A DNA stretch of 35,000 nt, from assembly GCF_964340395.1 (NCBI RefSeq), contig NC_135563.1:14104651-14139650 (forward strand), read 5' to 3'. Of this stretch, positions 22,258-33,582 are shown piece after piece; within the stretch, counting starts at the first letter, position 1; every line of letters starts with the position of its first letter. This DNA comes from Glandiceps talaboti. Its lineage: Eukaryota; Hemichordata; Enteropneusta; Spengelidae. Both the position numbers and the translations under genes were made by a program. A model generated the notes under the pieces. It had not been told where the DNA came from, made no database searches, and worked only from the letters and a program-made list of their open reading frames with translations.

Positions 22258-23892
22258 CATTTCCTATAAGGTGTTTAGCTACAAATTACATAAAACAAAC
22301 TACAGACACTGACAGCGCAGAGTCATTTAAAATGACACATTGATGATCTCATTGTGAACATTATTCAAACACAAAACTTTTATTTGTGTCACAGTGAGAT
22401 AAAATTTATCATTTCATGTGCGTTCACACTATCACTGCCTGTATTTTGTTTATGTAATTCATATTAAACAAGAAAAGCTAGGAAGATGTAAAAAAAAAAA
22501 ACATCATGCCGCCCTCTTGGAACTCTGCAGTCTTTCTGGTTTGGTAGTAGTACATGTACACAATGATGACATGACTGATATACCCTTTAATCTGGGACAT
22601 GTGTAATTTTCTATTTCTCGTTTGACATAAAGCAAAAGATATGAAACTATCCTTCACTACAATACGTCAAACCAGCGATTACGGATCTCGAATTACCAAC
22701 GGTAACAGATGTTATACTATCTACGTGTTTTTTATATTCAGCTACAGGGGAAAAATCACTAAAATTACACATCAAAAATTACATTTTAGGAATGACAAAT
22801 TGTCATGTTTCAGTAAATCTAGTTTTCATACTTTATCACACGTGATATAGAACCAAGGGGACATGGTCTTTGAAATTGGCGTTGTGTAGCTACACTCATG
22901 TTGGGTTTCACTAGACGGAAAACAAACTCAGAGCTGAGCTAAACAATCGCCTTCTCGTTTGTTACTTGAATCTCACTCGTGATAGCTAAGTTAGTCTATG
23001 CCAGGTTATCAACGTGGCATTACAGTGGCCATATGTATGATAAATTGGTATTTATTTTTAATTTTTAATTCATAAAACAACCATATGGCCCCTTTAATGA
23101 ACGGCTGCAATACCCTACTAAATTCACAAAATAATGTACTTACATTCCAATTAAAATCAACCCTGTACAGTTGATAACACTATTCTTTGGTACATAAATC
23201 ATTAGGTCGTTTTAATCCCGATCGAATTAACATCAACCTTTGAGGGCAAAAACCAGTCACTTCGATTCTCTATTTTCACATCAAGTAAATTGTGACTAAA
23301 TGACTAAATCAATTTATTATCACAGTAAAAAGCTTTTCAAAAAACAAGGTCAAACGGAAATAATTTATTTTTATCAAACACGCATCGTTACCTAGGCTAC
23401 ATAATTGCAGATTAACGTTAACACAGTGTAAGTATAAAAGTTGTACCTAAAACGGTCAATAAAAGACGAACTGTTTTAATGTTCCATATTGTTCATTGTG
23501 ATGTTAAAAATGATGTATACATATACGTATTGTCATTATCTACCCGTCAAAGACAGAGATGTTTTACCGTATCTTATGTTTGATGGAATAGTCCAATTAT
23601 GAACTTATGCTTCAGAAATACTCGCGGTGTTTTCAAGCAAAGGGATTTTATATCGACGGTCTCCTCCGATACTTGTATAGACATCTATGAGTTATGTTTT
23701 GTACAGGAAAATACCGCCTCGTAACAATAAAAGTATTGTAAAAGATGACGATCGTCTGTTTTTGCAAACCCTGGAGAAGACTCGAAAACAAATACAGAAC
23801 ACAATTTTTAGATAAAACTACTTCTTCAAAACGAGTTACACACATGGCTTGTGAAAAACCTTGTAATAATACACCTGTAAATGACTTTGTGT
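22258..23892. other. No feature seen
   Basis: AT-rich sequence. The open frames at 22418-22606 and 22641-22850 have no recognisable features. Confidence 0.45.
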
Positions 23893-24013
23893 TGTATGTA
23901 TGTATGTATGTATGTATGTATGTATGTATGTATGTATGTATGTATGTATGTATGTATGTATGTATGTATGTGTGTGTGTGTGTATGTGTGTATATGTGTA
24001 TGTGTGTATGTGG
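23893..24013. repeat. (GTAT)n then (GT)n microsatellite
   Basis: About 19 GTAT units are followed by GTGT/TATGTG variants. This is the same ACAT/GTAT family as the tracts at 15.3 and 28.0 kb, in the opposite orientation. Confidence 0.97.
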
Positions 24014-25620
24014 GGGTTTATAAATACGGTTTGATGTAAAACATTGCGGATATTTCAGCAATTAGAAGTGATCGCCATACGAAAGACAAATTTTAGAAGT
24101 GCTAAACCTGAAATCGCTAGGGTCTATGCTGTATTAACCATAGCCCCTACTATGCTGTAACAGAGCTGTGTCGTTCGACTTTGGAATAACATTTTATGTG
24201 CACAAGCTATTAAACCAATCGTCTAATTACTGGTGAATGTTTATTGACCATGTTAGATATTTTAGGAAAGACTGCTTTGTTGTACTCTGTGATAGGTTCA
24301 ATTCTTTTATAATAGCTATGTATTTGTACTGTTATCACATGCAGGTTTCTTTTCATTATCCCCACCTATGGTACTGAGCTATTGTACGACAGAACCACGA
24401 TAAAGATATCTCTGACATACCAATCCGACAGAGATTGTCGTCAACATCATAGGACCATGGGCTTCTGAAAATCGGCCCCTGAAGCGATGGATTTCCTGAG
24501 TTGCCAAAATGGTGACATTTCCATGGAAATATCAAACTCCTAAACAGGAGTTTGACGTCATAAAATCACTTATTACTTGAGAAAAAGTGGAATACTTTAC
24601 CAACGGATGTGACAATGAAATCTTCAATAAAGCTTCGTCGAAAATCAAGTTAATTTAACAGAATTACTCACGACTCCAATGCTGTATTTTGAACCCTATT
24701 AACACTTATCAGAATAATTTCCAGAACAACGCCAGGTTAATTATTTTGTAGATTGACCTGTGACATCTCCATACTAGTAATTAAAGTCGATTTAACCGAC
24801 TCTGTGAATAAATCAATACTGTGTTGATAGCTGCTTTACATGTAAGAACTTAGCAAAGACTGCACACAAGGTATCAATCAGGTTGAAACCTACAGCCTTT
24901 CCAGACAACATTGATTTAACGAGTCAGAGAATACATGTACCCCCACAAACTGACGGACTTAGTTGTAACTTACCTGATTGCAGTTAATTCTGTGTATGTT
25001 GGTATTGCTCAGACTCCGGATCCTCTAATGATAAACTCGGTTCAGCTACGCTTTTGAAATTAAGCCAGGCTTCACAGAAATTAAAACGAAAACAGGAAAT
25101 AGACTGATATGTTCACAGAACTTCTAAAATGTTCAAACTCGCGGATGAACACGATCGATACTCTCTATCACACGTTTTAGTTTTGGGCAATTTAGATTTT
25201 AGCGAAAATAATCGATCCAACTGACCCTTACCAGTAAAACACTTGGTCTGATGAAGTGGCCTCCTCAAGGCAGGCCAGTTCCTAGCAACGCTTGCGAGTC
25301 AAGGATACTTCGACTGTTGCATGGGGGAAAGTACGTATTGTTTTGAAAGCACCGACGTGGAACGAAACCATTTTATACCTGACCGAGTGTATGGCATGAA
25401 CTCTGTCAACTGTTATATCGGCGATTAACGACCAGGCAGCCCACGGAAAGCATGTCATGTAATCCAGCTGAACAGATGCAAACGTGGAACTCAGATATTG
25501 ATTTCAAGCCCTCGGACAGTTGTCTGGGAATACATGTACGTGTTCCATACTCCTATGCGGGCTCCTAATGCAGAGTTAATTCCTAAGGTTAATATTGTCG
25601 ATCTTGAAGGTTAATCCATG
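24014..25620. other. No confident gene
   Basis: A GC-richer patch at about 25240-25480 stays open in frames on both strands (for example a 60-codon plus-strand frame ending at 25432), so no coding strand can be chosen. ACAGGAGTTTGACGTCA near 24544-24560 follows a related inverted TCAAACTCCT. No other feature. Confidence 0.4.
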
Positions 25621-25652
25621 GATCACAAGGTGCTGTGATCACAAGGTGCTAT
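25621..25652. repeat. 16-bp tandem dimer
   Basis: GATCACAAGGTGCT occurs twice, 16 bases apart. Around it, ATTGTCRATCT...GGTTAATCC also recurs about 60 bases apart (near 25593 and 25660). Confidence 0.8.
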
Positions 25653-26745
25653 TACAAGTATTGTCAATCTATATGGTTAATCCTAGGTACATATGATATT
25701 ACCAGGTAGCTTTCAGGCTTGGTATATTAGCGTAGATCAAGTTCTGACATATCGTGCCTTCAGCAAATCAACGAGTATACCACTGGTCGGGCCAATCGAG
25801 TAACGAGTATTGTAGTTCATGAAGGTATGCTCTGACATCAAATCTGATGAATGGAAATAAAGTTAGGGTGACTCTGTATTCACAGAGTGACGTAGTTTAG
25901 TTTATGGTGGGTGGTTGTATTGTGTATCGGAGGACTCACATAATTGGCATGCCCCTTTCATACTCACAATGTGTATGTATTCCGACAATACAACTGTGCC
26001 ACGCCTGAACACTGAGCTGTGACATCACGTACCTATACGACATTCTCACACAGGACCAGACATACGACCCAGTTATAATCACTAAATGTCAAATCACTGC
26101 ATAGGCGGACTAATTACCTACCCATTGGCAACTTTCTTGACTTTGCAATCGCAGGTTACATTTCACTTGTTCTTTTCACTTTCCGAAGTATATAAAGGTG
26201 TGCAATTCTACGACTTATCCAACACGGGTTCAAACTATTAAACAATGCATGTAAAGTTTATAACAGTATTAAAGCTTACATACTCCATCCAGCAAAACAT
26301 TCCCCATGATAAGAAAATTTCACAGGGTTTTAGCATGTAGGAGACACATTTTTATCAGAGTGAATCCACCCTAAGGACGAATAGTCACCTATCACATCCA
26401 TATTTGAATAATTTACATAGTCAACATTTTCCCATGGGTATAACTGTACGAGATGTAAAGTCGGTCACTCACATGTCAAATCCATATTGCATATTGACAA
26501 CGTTTCTTCCCTTACATCATTTCGACGCCATATTTATATTCTGTACATACATGTGTATAACTTTACGGCAATATTATACGTTCACTTCACTTTTCAGCAA
26601 CTTGTAAGTGTTTGGGGTACCGTTCTTTTACTATGACGAATCCAGTTCCTATAGCTAAATAGACTAAGTCAACGAAGTGATGGCAGTAAGCTACGATCAC
26701 TAGCTTTGCTTGGCTTTCACTGCCAACATTTGATCAACGCCAACC
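25653..26745. other. No feature seen
   Basis: AT-rich sequence with no supported gene or element. Confidence 0.45.
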
Positions 26746-26772
26746 TTTTTTTTTTTGGGGGGGGGGGGGGGG
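26746..26772. repeat. T11G16 homopolymer junction
   Basis: Eleven T (26746-26756) run directly into sixteen G (26757-26772). The exact count may be affected by sequencing error. Confidence 0.9.
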
Positions 26773-26893
26773 TTCAACCTTTGAAGGGGAGGGGGAATCG
26801 CCAAAATTTACATACATGCTGAAAGAACAACTGAACACAATTACAAAGGAGTAATAAAAATAAACGTTGTCAAAGATTAATAAAATAACTTAA

Positions 26894-27600
26894 TCCCAAA
26901 CAATGTTAGATGTTAAAAAACATAGTTTTGGTTTTGGTATAATTTGGGAAATGCAAAATGTTGGTGACGAGGACGATTTTCTTTTACTATTTAAGCAAAG
27001 GTCTCTAAATATCGGCTGTCAGGAATGGTCATCAAATCTTTCTGCATCTCCAAAACTAGATACCTACCGTCTTTTCAAAAATAACTTAATTTTAGAGAAA
27101 TATTTATCTGTAATTGAGATTGGTATTTTTCGACGAGCTTTGTGCGTGTTCAGAGTGTCAAGTCATAATTTTGAAAGTAGAAAATTGACGTTTTGAAAAA
27201 ATCAGTATAACAAGAAGAATATGTGAACTGTGTAATTTACAGCAACTGGAAAATGAATTCCATTTTTGTCTTGTATGCCCAGCTTATTACGAGTTAAGAA
27301 AGAAATTCCTATCATCCTTTTACTACGAAATCCCCTACAATAACAAAATTCAAATCACTTCTGTGTTCACAAAACCTCCATACTTTGATGAATTTGTCCA
27401 AATTCCTATTTTATAAAATGAGAAATAATGTAATACTAGAATGTGTGTAACTTTGTTACTTTTATTTTGTAATTTTGAGGTGCACTCAACATAGCCTGCA
27501 GATCAGTCTTTTTCTATATGTTGTCTATTCACTTTAACGATTTGTATTATGGGCCGGTGGCCTAAATTACGGAATAAAATCATAATTATCATATCAATAA
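26894..27600 (+). mobile_element. 3' fragment of a non-LTR retrotransposon (LINE), frameshifted
   Basis: The frame from about 26894 to 27196 encodes the C-terminal end of a LINE reverse-transcriptase ORF. It has the typical order FGFGIIWEMQNVG, FKQR, Q.W...L..S.KL.TYR.FK, EKYL and FRVSSHN. It then hits a stop, and the match continues one frame over at about 27192-27416 with RICELC...ENEFHFCLVCPAYYELR, the C-X2-C-X9-H-X4-C end motif of such ORFs. A one-base insertion near 27172 and a nonsense change near 27185 explain the break. GGGCCGGTGGCC and AATAAA near 27550-27577 look like the 3' end. The catalytic domain and everything upstream are missing, so the copy is dead. Clade not assigned. Confidence 0.75.
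26903..27416 (+). pseudogene. Broken reverse-transcriptase ORF C-terminus within the LINE fragment
   Basis: The two parts of the open frame lie in frames 2 and 3 of the window, joined across 27170-27200. The first part alone is 97 codons. The second has no start of its own and ends at TAA 27414-27416. Neither would make a functional protein. Confidence 0.65.
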
Positions 27601-27719
27601 TATAAAGTGATGAAATTACATGTAATATTCGTTTAACGTTTACAATGGGTAGGAATATGTTTGTATTATCAATTATTAATAATCTAAAGTGATGAAATTA
27701 ATATTAGTTTAACATTTAT
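27594..27719 (+). repeat. Imperfect direct repeat after the LINE end, period about 70 bp
   Basis: ATCAATAAT.TAAAGTGATGAAATTA, ATATT and GTTTAAC.TTTA appear in order at about 27594-27641 and again at about 27666-27719. The first copy starts where the LINE tail ends. Confidence 0.7.
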
Positions 27720-27939
27720 ATTAATCACTTTTACATAATTAATTCATCAAATGGTGAATGCTCCCAAACATGTATTTTGTTGTACATTGTTGTAATGTAC
27801 ATATACTGTTGCATTAAATTGCTAAGCTAACACTCTCTCTCAAATGTCAATAATAGAAGGTCGTATACGGGACAAAGACTATTAACCATGGTGTACAGTT
27901 ATTGTAAGAATTATACATGTAAAACGTGTGCATGCATGC
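27720..27939. other. No feature seen
   Basis: Short AT-rich spacer before the AAAT tract. Confidence 0.5.
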
Positions 27940-28308
27940 GAAATAAAATTAATGAATAAATAGATAAACAAATAGCTAAATAAATAAATAAGTAAATAAA
28001 TAAATAAATAAATAAAAAAATACATAAAATAAAAATAAAGTACATACATGCATGCATGCATACATACATACATACATACATACATACATACATACATACA
28101 TACATACATACATACATACATACATACACATACATACATACATTCATTCATACATACATACATACATACATACATACATACATACATACATACATGCATG
28201 CATACATATATACATACATACATACATGCATGCATGCATGCATGCATACATACATACATACATACATACATACATACATACATACATACATACATACATA
28301 CATACATA
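27940..28308. repeat. (AAAT)n then (ACAT)n/(CATG)n microsatellite
   Basis: Degenerate AAAT repeats (27940-28040) are followed by ACAT repeats to 28308. The latter include CATG variants near 28048, 28193 and 28225-28248 and a CATTCATT interruption at 28141. The open frames on both strands are artefacts. Confidence 0.97.
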
Positions 28309-29527
28309 ATGTAGGGCAAGTCATGGCATTTGAAGATAAATATCTAAAATCTCAGCTAAGATCTTATATAGCAATGTCGGGTCGTGCAACGCAAATCTGA
28401 TCACGCTCGGTTTCATCCAGGAAATCATCTCTAATTACAGTGTACATCCGAAGATGTTGATATTACAAGTACATCTTCATTTCCTAATGGAGTTGTGTGA
28501 ACTGCTTATTTTCCAAGGTCAGTGTGACCGACGTTTAAGTTGTAGTGGTGTTCAAAGCAGAGACGTTTCATGATCACGAGAAATATATTAGATGACGTCT
28601 CGATTTTGGAATTTTTTTTGTACAGTTGTGTGATTCCCATCGAACCGTCGCAAATTGTAATATTCGTCGTCTTCGATTTTTATTAACACCGGGTACTAAT
28701 GTATCCGTATCTTTGCGGTTTTTCAATTATATGTATTGCTGAATCGATAGGTAGAATTTGTGCAATAGATTTTCGAAATCGGTTCTTTGGTTCCATGGTT
28801 CTTTCTTGGCTATACATTGTCGGCCATGTATCAATATAATCTACATAAGGATAAGGCAGAAGAGAACGTTGACCGAAAACGTCTGCGAGGACTATGTTGA
28901 ATCAGAGTAACTTAGTTATTCGTAATGCCCCCCCCTCGCGATTTTGAGATATTAGATACCAGATTAGATACATATATAAATTAAATCAAATATACTATCT
29001 ATAGATATACCCCCTCCCCTCTCCCCTAGTTTGGAGATTTCGGAGAATCTAGTTAAGAACTTTGGTGGATATAAAATGTACGCTTACGTTCAGTATCATC
29101 TTGTAATTTTCCCAGGTGACTTTATATGTATTGTTAGTCTGTATGTGAGTTATTATTGTTAAGTAGTTTTCTGAAATGTTAAGTAAAAACACCAATTTTC
29201 ACCATTGTACCATAATTTAGATACTTTCGTCACAGCGAGTGTAGGGTATATATACATCCGGATGCTATAATACATTGCAAGTGAAATTTGCATGCCCCCA
29301 TTTGATATACATGTTTTACTACTTACGGCAACATATCATATATGCATGCACTAACTCATCGAGTTACATAAACATACAGCATTCTCGCAAACCAGAGCTG
29401 TTATTTCTTCTGCGATAATGCGAAATAACGTGTTGGACGGTGTCATGAAAGAGGCTGTGGTTTATGACGATGACTCACAGTGACAATTGTTGAACAGTTC
29501 ATCTCACCTTAACTCTCTTACGAATAC
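28309..29527. other. No feature seen
   Basis: AT-rich sequence with a few C runs (28927-28935, 29010-29025). No supported gene. Confidence 0.45.
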
Positions 29528-29541
29528 GGGGGGGGGGGGGG
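29528..29541. repeat. G14 homopolymer
   Basis: Fourteen consecutive G. Length may be imprecise in sequencing. Confidence 0.9.
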
Positions 29542-30626
29542 TGAAAAGGGAAGGATAATAAATCAATATAAAACAAAGTGAACGACCCAACATTTGAGAA
29601 ATAATCATAGGTTCGGATTGCCTTAGAAAATATGGTTGGAAATAATCAATAATACAGAATGTTGTCTAGCTACATAGACTTACAGATAACATTGGGTAAA
29701 CCACCAGTTGCAGTCTGTTTTAGCGTTCTTATTGTAATAATAATTGTCTAATGTAATTATGTCATAACCGTTTCTGACCAGCAAAATGATTCTATTGTAT
29801 GGTGTATTGTAGGTTGCGAAATTATAGAACAACTACAGTTATTCCCACTGAATTGTTTCCATGGAAACGGGGTTATATTCACAGTGTTAATTTGTTACAC
29901 TGCTGTCGCTGTCCTACACCCTTAATTGACTGGTTTAAATCAAGACGGTTTATTTTCCACAGTGACCTAAATTTGCATACAGCGAGCTCTAGTCGTTTTC
30001 TATTGGCCCAAGGGCACTAGTACTATTAGTATCTAAGGAGCCCTATGCCACGATGCCTATGCTACGCAATTTGCTTTCAAACGATCTGTCTTTAGTCTGT
30101 AATCTACTAAAAGCAGCCCAGGGTTGCTTTATAAAACAGCAAGATTTTGTGTTCACATAAAGAAAGAAATACTTGGGTTTTTGAAAGTAGTGTTTTCACG
30201 CGTTTGTGAAGTCGTTTCATCGAGAATGTGACGTACATCTATGTTCGATTATCATGAATTCTATATAGGATCTTGACGGATTGATGACTAATAATTACTT
30301 GTGTAGAGTGGCCCAAGCTGAGTGTAGGAGCTTTTTTTTTTCTCATCGAGAGAAAATACTTACATAAAACCTGGGCTAACTATTTTAGTATAATGTCAAT
30401 GTCGAGACATGCCTTCTTTGACATTGCAATTTTTCTGGCATTGTTAGAACAGTTGATTGCTAAGTTCAAGTTGGAATTTCCTCGACATTTTAAATACGTA
30501 TAATAAATTATGTAATCTCATCGTTTATATGATAATATCTTAATGCCTGGGTTGAGTTCAGTCAATTGCAAATGGTGAGTAATTATGCTTCAGTAAGTAG
30601 CAAAAATTACGTCCCCAACCCCCACC
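29542..30626. other. No confident feature
   Basis: A 73-codon open frame at 29799-30020 is not recognisable. Nothing else is seen. Confidence 0.45.
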
Positions 30627-30627
30627 A

Positions 30628-30680
<53 letters not shown>

Positions 30681-30691
30681 GCAGCAGCAGC
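30627..30691. repeat. (CAA)17(CAG)4 trinucleotide repeat
   Basis: CAA triplets end in four CAG triplets. In one plus-strand frame this reads poly-glutamine, but no flanking exon supports translation. It mirrors the TTG/CTG tract at 19.5 kb. Confidence 0.97.
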
Positions 30692-30761
30692 TTGTATCCC
30701 TTTAATTGCCAGAGACTGTGATCTGTTATATAAATTCTTGACCATATTCAGATACTATACA

Positions 30762-30815
30762 AGACGTCATACCTCGTGCTGTTTTGTAAGATGTCATACC
30801 TCGTGCTGTTTTGTA
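30762..30815 (+). repeat. 27-bp perfect-length tandem dimer
   Basis: Two adjacent 27-base units (30762-30788 and 30789-30815) both contain GTCATACCTCGTGCTG. They differ by a single C/T in AGA(C/T)GTC. Confidence 0.97.
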
Positions 30816-32119
30816 GCAAATATTTCCCGAAGTTAAAAAAAAACAAAATGATGGAAATATTTTAACATAACAACACGAGGGGTAATATACGCCTTCCAGT
30901 GCCCCAGTGGTGGGCCTTTAATATGGCCAGGCAATGAGTGTAAACAGGTAGTAAGGCAACAACGCCCCAGCCCTAAACCGATCGCCTGGAATAGATATCA
31001 CGACATTGCTTTAATTCATGATCATTTTTAGTATTCACAGTTATTTCTTATTCTCAAAAGTTCAGGAATTGGCTTCAATAAGTTTAGAATAAAACGTATA
31101 TGGACTACATTACCAACATTACTGTTGGCCAATTACATCAACATCGAGTCATCTTGGAGACAGACCACATTTGGACCATCGTGTACACAACAGCTGTACC
31201 ACTAAGATTACTTGTAATGTTATAGCTTCAAATATTGGGATTATACTTACGACTACTTCACCAAAGTCTTGTCTAAGTGTGTATCATATTTGTCCCTACG
31301 TGGCATCATTCTCTGGCTCCTTCTTGTATTTGTGTACACGTCCACCGAAGACTTGCAACACTGAGCTTTGTTGACTGGTTTATATAGTACAAATAACAGC
31401 ATGGTGCTCACAACATGATTGTAGACAGCCTAAGTACGTTTACGTGTACATCGATCATGGTTGACTGATGTCAACTTTGGACAGTTATAATGAGTTTTAT
31501 AGCGAATGAAAAATAATATCGGAGTTATTTTCCTAAATGCAATGATTTAACAAAAGACATCCATTTACTTAAATAGTCGTTCATGTCTTGCTGTTATTAT
31601 TGCAAAAATGAATTTAATATAGCTTCGGTTATTTTTGACAATGCCTTCGTTGATTGATCTAATCACACGTTCATTAACTGAATTACATCTGACACTGCTC
31701 TATATAGCTCTCTAAAACGCAATGTTTATCTGGATAAAAGGATTGGCCTGTACTTGCCTTTTGATCTAATGGATAAATCATGACATTCATTTTCCCATAT
31801 GGTTGTGCATTTCATAACGAGCCTCCCTGCCTACCATCACACCATTCATAGTAACTGACTATATTTACTTAATATTTAATCTGATGTAGCAAGCTTATTC
31901 CAATCATTCTCTATTCTAAACTCAGACCATAGACCATGTAGGGTATATGCTCAGACATTAAGACAATTCCAACCTCTCCTTATTTCTTAATTATTATGAC
32001 GTCATTGTTTTACTCTTTGAAATTACGTCACTGAAACCTTTATGGATTAATAAACTAGACAGTTGTAACTACTAGTATGTGAATAGTTAACATATACTCA
32101 TGGTCAAACACATTGAAAA
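30816..32119. other. No confident feature
   Basis: A stop-free, cysteine-containing stretch of about 93 codons (31096-31374) lacks an ATG and known motifs. The rest is AT-rich with no features. Confidence 0.4.
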
Positions 32120-32300
32120 AGGATTAAACATTAGGTTTGAAAAAAAATGTCTGACAATACTATAGAAAAATTTGGCCCAGAACAAAGAATAATCCTATGT
32201 AAGCCTCATGGCTATAAGATAACAATAATGTGAGAGCCTGGGACCGAAACCCTGGCCTTTAAGGAGGGAAGAACGCGCCTTGGTGACTAATTTATCTGAA
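32120..32300 (-). mobile_element. Probable tRNA-derived SINE relic, minus orientation
   Basis: On the minus strand, TAGTCACCAAGG (32289-32278) resembles a polymerase III A box. GGGTTTCGGTCCC (32252-32240) resembles a B box about 25 bases further on. The spacing is compatible with a tRNA-like head, though boxes and arms are degenerate. The body after it is unremarkable and the tail is unclear. It is not the same family as the element at 12.2-12.4 kb, since the CTCCGGG core is absent. Confidence 0.35.
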
Positions 32301-32741
32301 AATCACAGTATAATCTAAAGTGTGCCATTGGAAAGATGTTCCTGGTTCTTTCGAAATTTCGAGAGGAAAAAATGAAATTTGGGGGTTCACCATCCAGTTT
32401 CCAAAGAAATCTTTAGTACATGATTGTATTTCTCCAACAGAGTTGACACTAAAGTCATCGGCGGCCATACTGGATTCTAAAATGGCCCAAGTTTGATATC
32501 ATTTGACCCATCTAACTAAGAAATTTGCACGATGACCCCTTTTTTTCTTGACGTCAACTGAGAATGAGTTTCTTGAACAAACTAACAACAAAATCTTAAG
32601 GTTTTTATTTTCGAGGCGCATGCTACGTTAAGAGAAGCTTCAGAGCGTATACTAGTAGATGTTTTATGTGTTACTTGTCTGTGATTAGACTAAAAATCAC
32701 CAAGACCTCCTTCGCCACGAATGGTAATTAATGACTGACAG
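32301..32741. other. No confident feature
   Basis: A good acceptor-like TATTTCTCCAACAG ends at 32441, but each frame after it closes within about 60 bases. GGCGGCCATACTGGATTC nearby resembles fragments often seen in dispersed repeats. Confidence 0.35.
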
Positions 32742-32944
32742 CGATCAATGCAGACGACGACAAGCGGAGAGAATTAAACCGAGTCGAGCTTTACATCAGA
32801 AACAGGTCGAGAAGGACGTCGACTGACGCCGGGAGACAAGCGGGATACTCGAGTGTTCTGGGGGTTATAGGAAGCGGCGAAGCTTATAGTTCCAAACCTC
32901 AGACCAATTATACTCCAAATATGGAGAATGGATGTCGAGTTTAA
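32742..32944 (+). CDS. Candidate terminal exon, basic/serine-rich tail, unknown protein
   Basis: After a GACTGACAG acceptor-like site (ending 32741, with TAATTAATGAC as a possible branch region), one frame is open for 66 codons to TAA 32942-32944. The first half is charged and basic (DDDKRRELNRVELYIRNRSR) and the second is Ser/Gly/Asn-rich, ending GCRV. That composition suits a cytoplasmic tail. The block is GC- and CpG-richer than its flanks, and I found stops in the other plus-strand frames. AATAAA occurs at 33163 and 33218, consistent with a 3' UTR. The polypyrimidine tract is poor and no upstream exon was found, so the evidence is composition plus signals only. Confidence 0.35.
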
Positions 32945-33510
32945 ATACTCCTATTTTGTGATATCATATTTCATAGAATAATTGGTTTTGAAACTCTACT
33001 TTCAATTATTTCTAAAGATCAAAGTCGCCTCGACTATTGGATTTAACGAATTGTCAATACTACCAAGTGAAGATATAAACGAATTAAGTCGCCACAAGCA
33101 ACAACGTTAACTCTAAATGATTCTCAATACCGCGTTCAATTACGAATCATACCTTTCTTTTTAATAAACTGGAAACATATCCTAGGCATTCTCTGTTTTA
33201 TAGATGTTCATAATTGCAATAAATTGGATTTAAAAATTGGTATAATAATTTCCCTTGGTTTCAAACAGATATTAAAAGTCGGTTTATCGGAGTTTTATTT
33301 TTCTCTCCAGATCAAATACTCAGGAAACGTCTCACTTCGTGATATGACTCTCCTACTTTTAAGCCGGCTTTTTTTAGTGTCTGAAGTATGCCGACGCATG
33401 CATTACTCTTGGATTTTTCAATTGTCTCCGAAATCTACAACTTCCCCTATTTTTTTAAGCCACTTTTTAAATCAAAACCTTTGTGTTGATTTCGTCCTTA
33501 TTTTTGTTGC
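32945..33510. other. No gene; possible 3' UTR of the preceding candidate exon
   Basis: AT-rich sequence with AATAAA hexamers at 33163-33168 and 33218-33223. A long plus frame from 33224 runs into the TCAC repeat and is not protein-like. Confidence 0.4.
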
Positions 33511-33582
33511 TCACACTCACTCACTCACTCACTCACTCACTCACTCACTCACTCACTCACTCACTCACTCACTCACTCACTC
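33511..33582. repeat. (TCAC)n microsatellite
   Basis: About 18 CACT/TCAC tetranucleotides. The long frame at 33224-33799 crosses it and reads THSL repeats; this is an artefact. Confidence 0.97.

Noticed and set aside
25250-25432. Protein-like 60-codon plus-strand frame
   Set aside because: Two minus-strand frames over the same bases are equally open. GC-rich composition explains it.
27882-28400. HTYI and MYVC repeat frames
   Set aside because: Artefacts of the ACAT/CATG microsatellite.
31096-31374. About 93 stop-free codons with seven or more cysteines
   Set aside because: No ATG, no recognisable cysteine pattern and no splice support.
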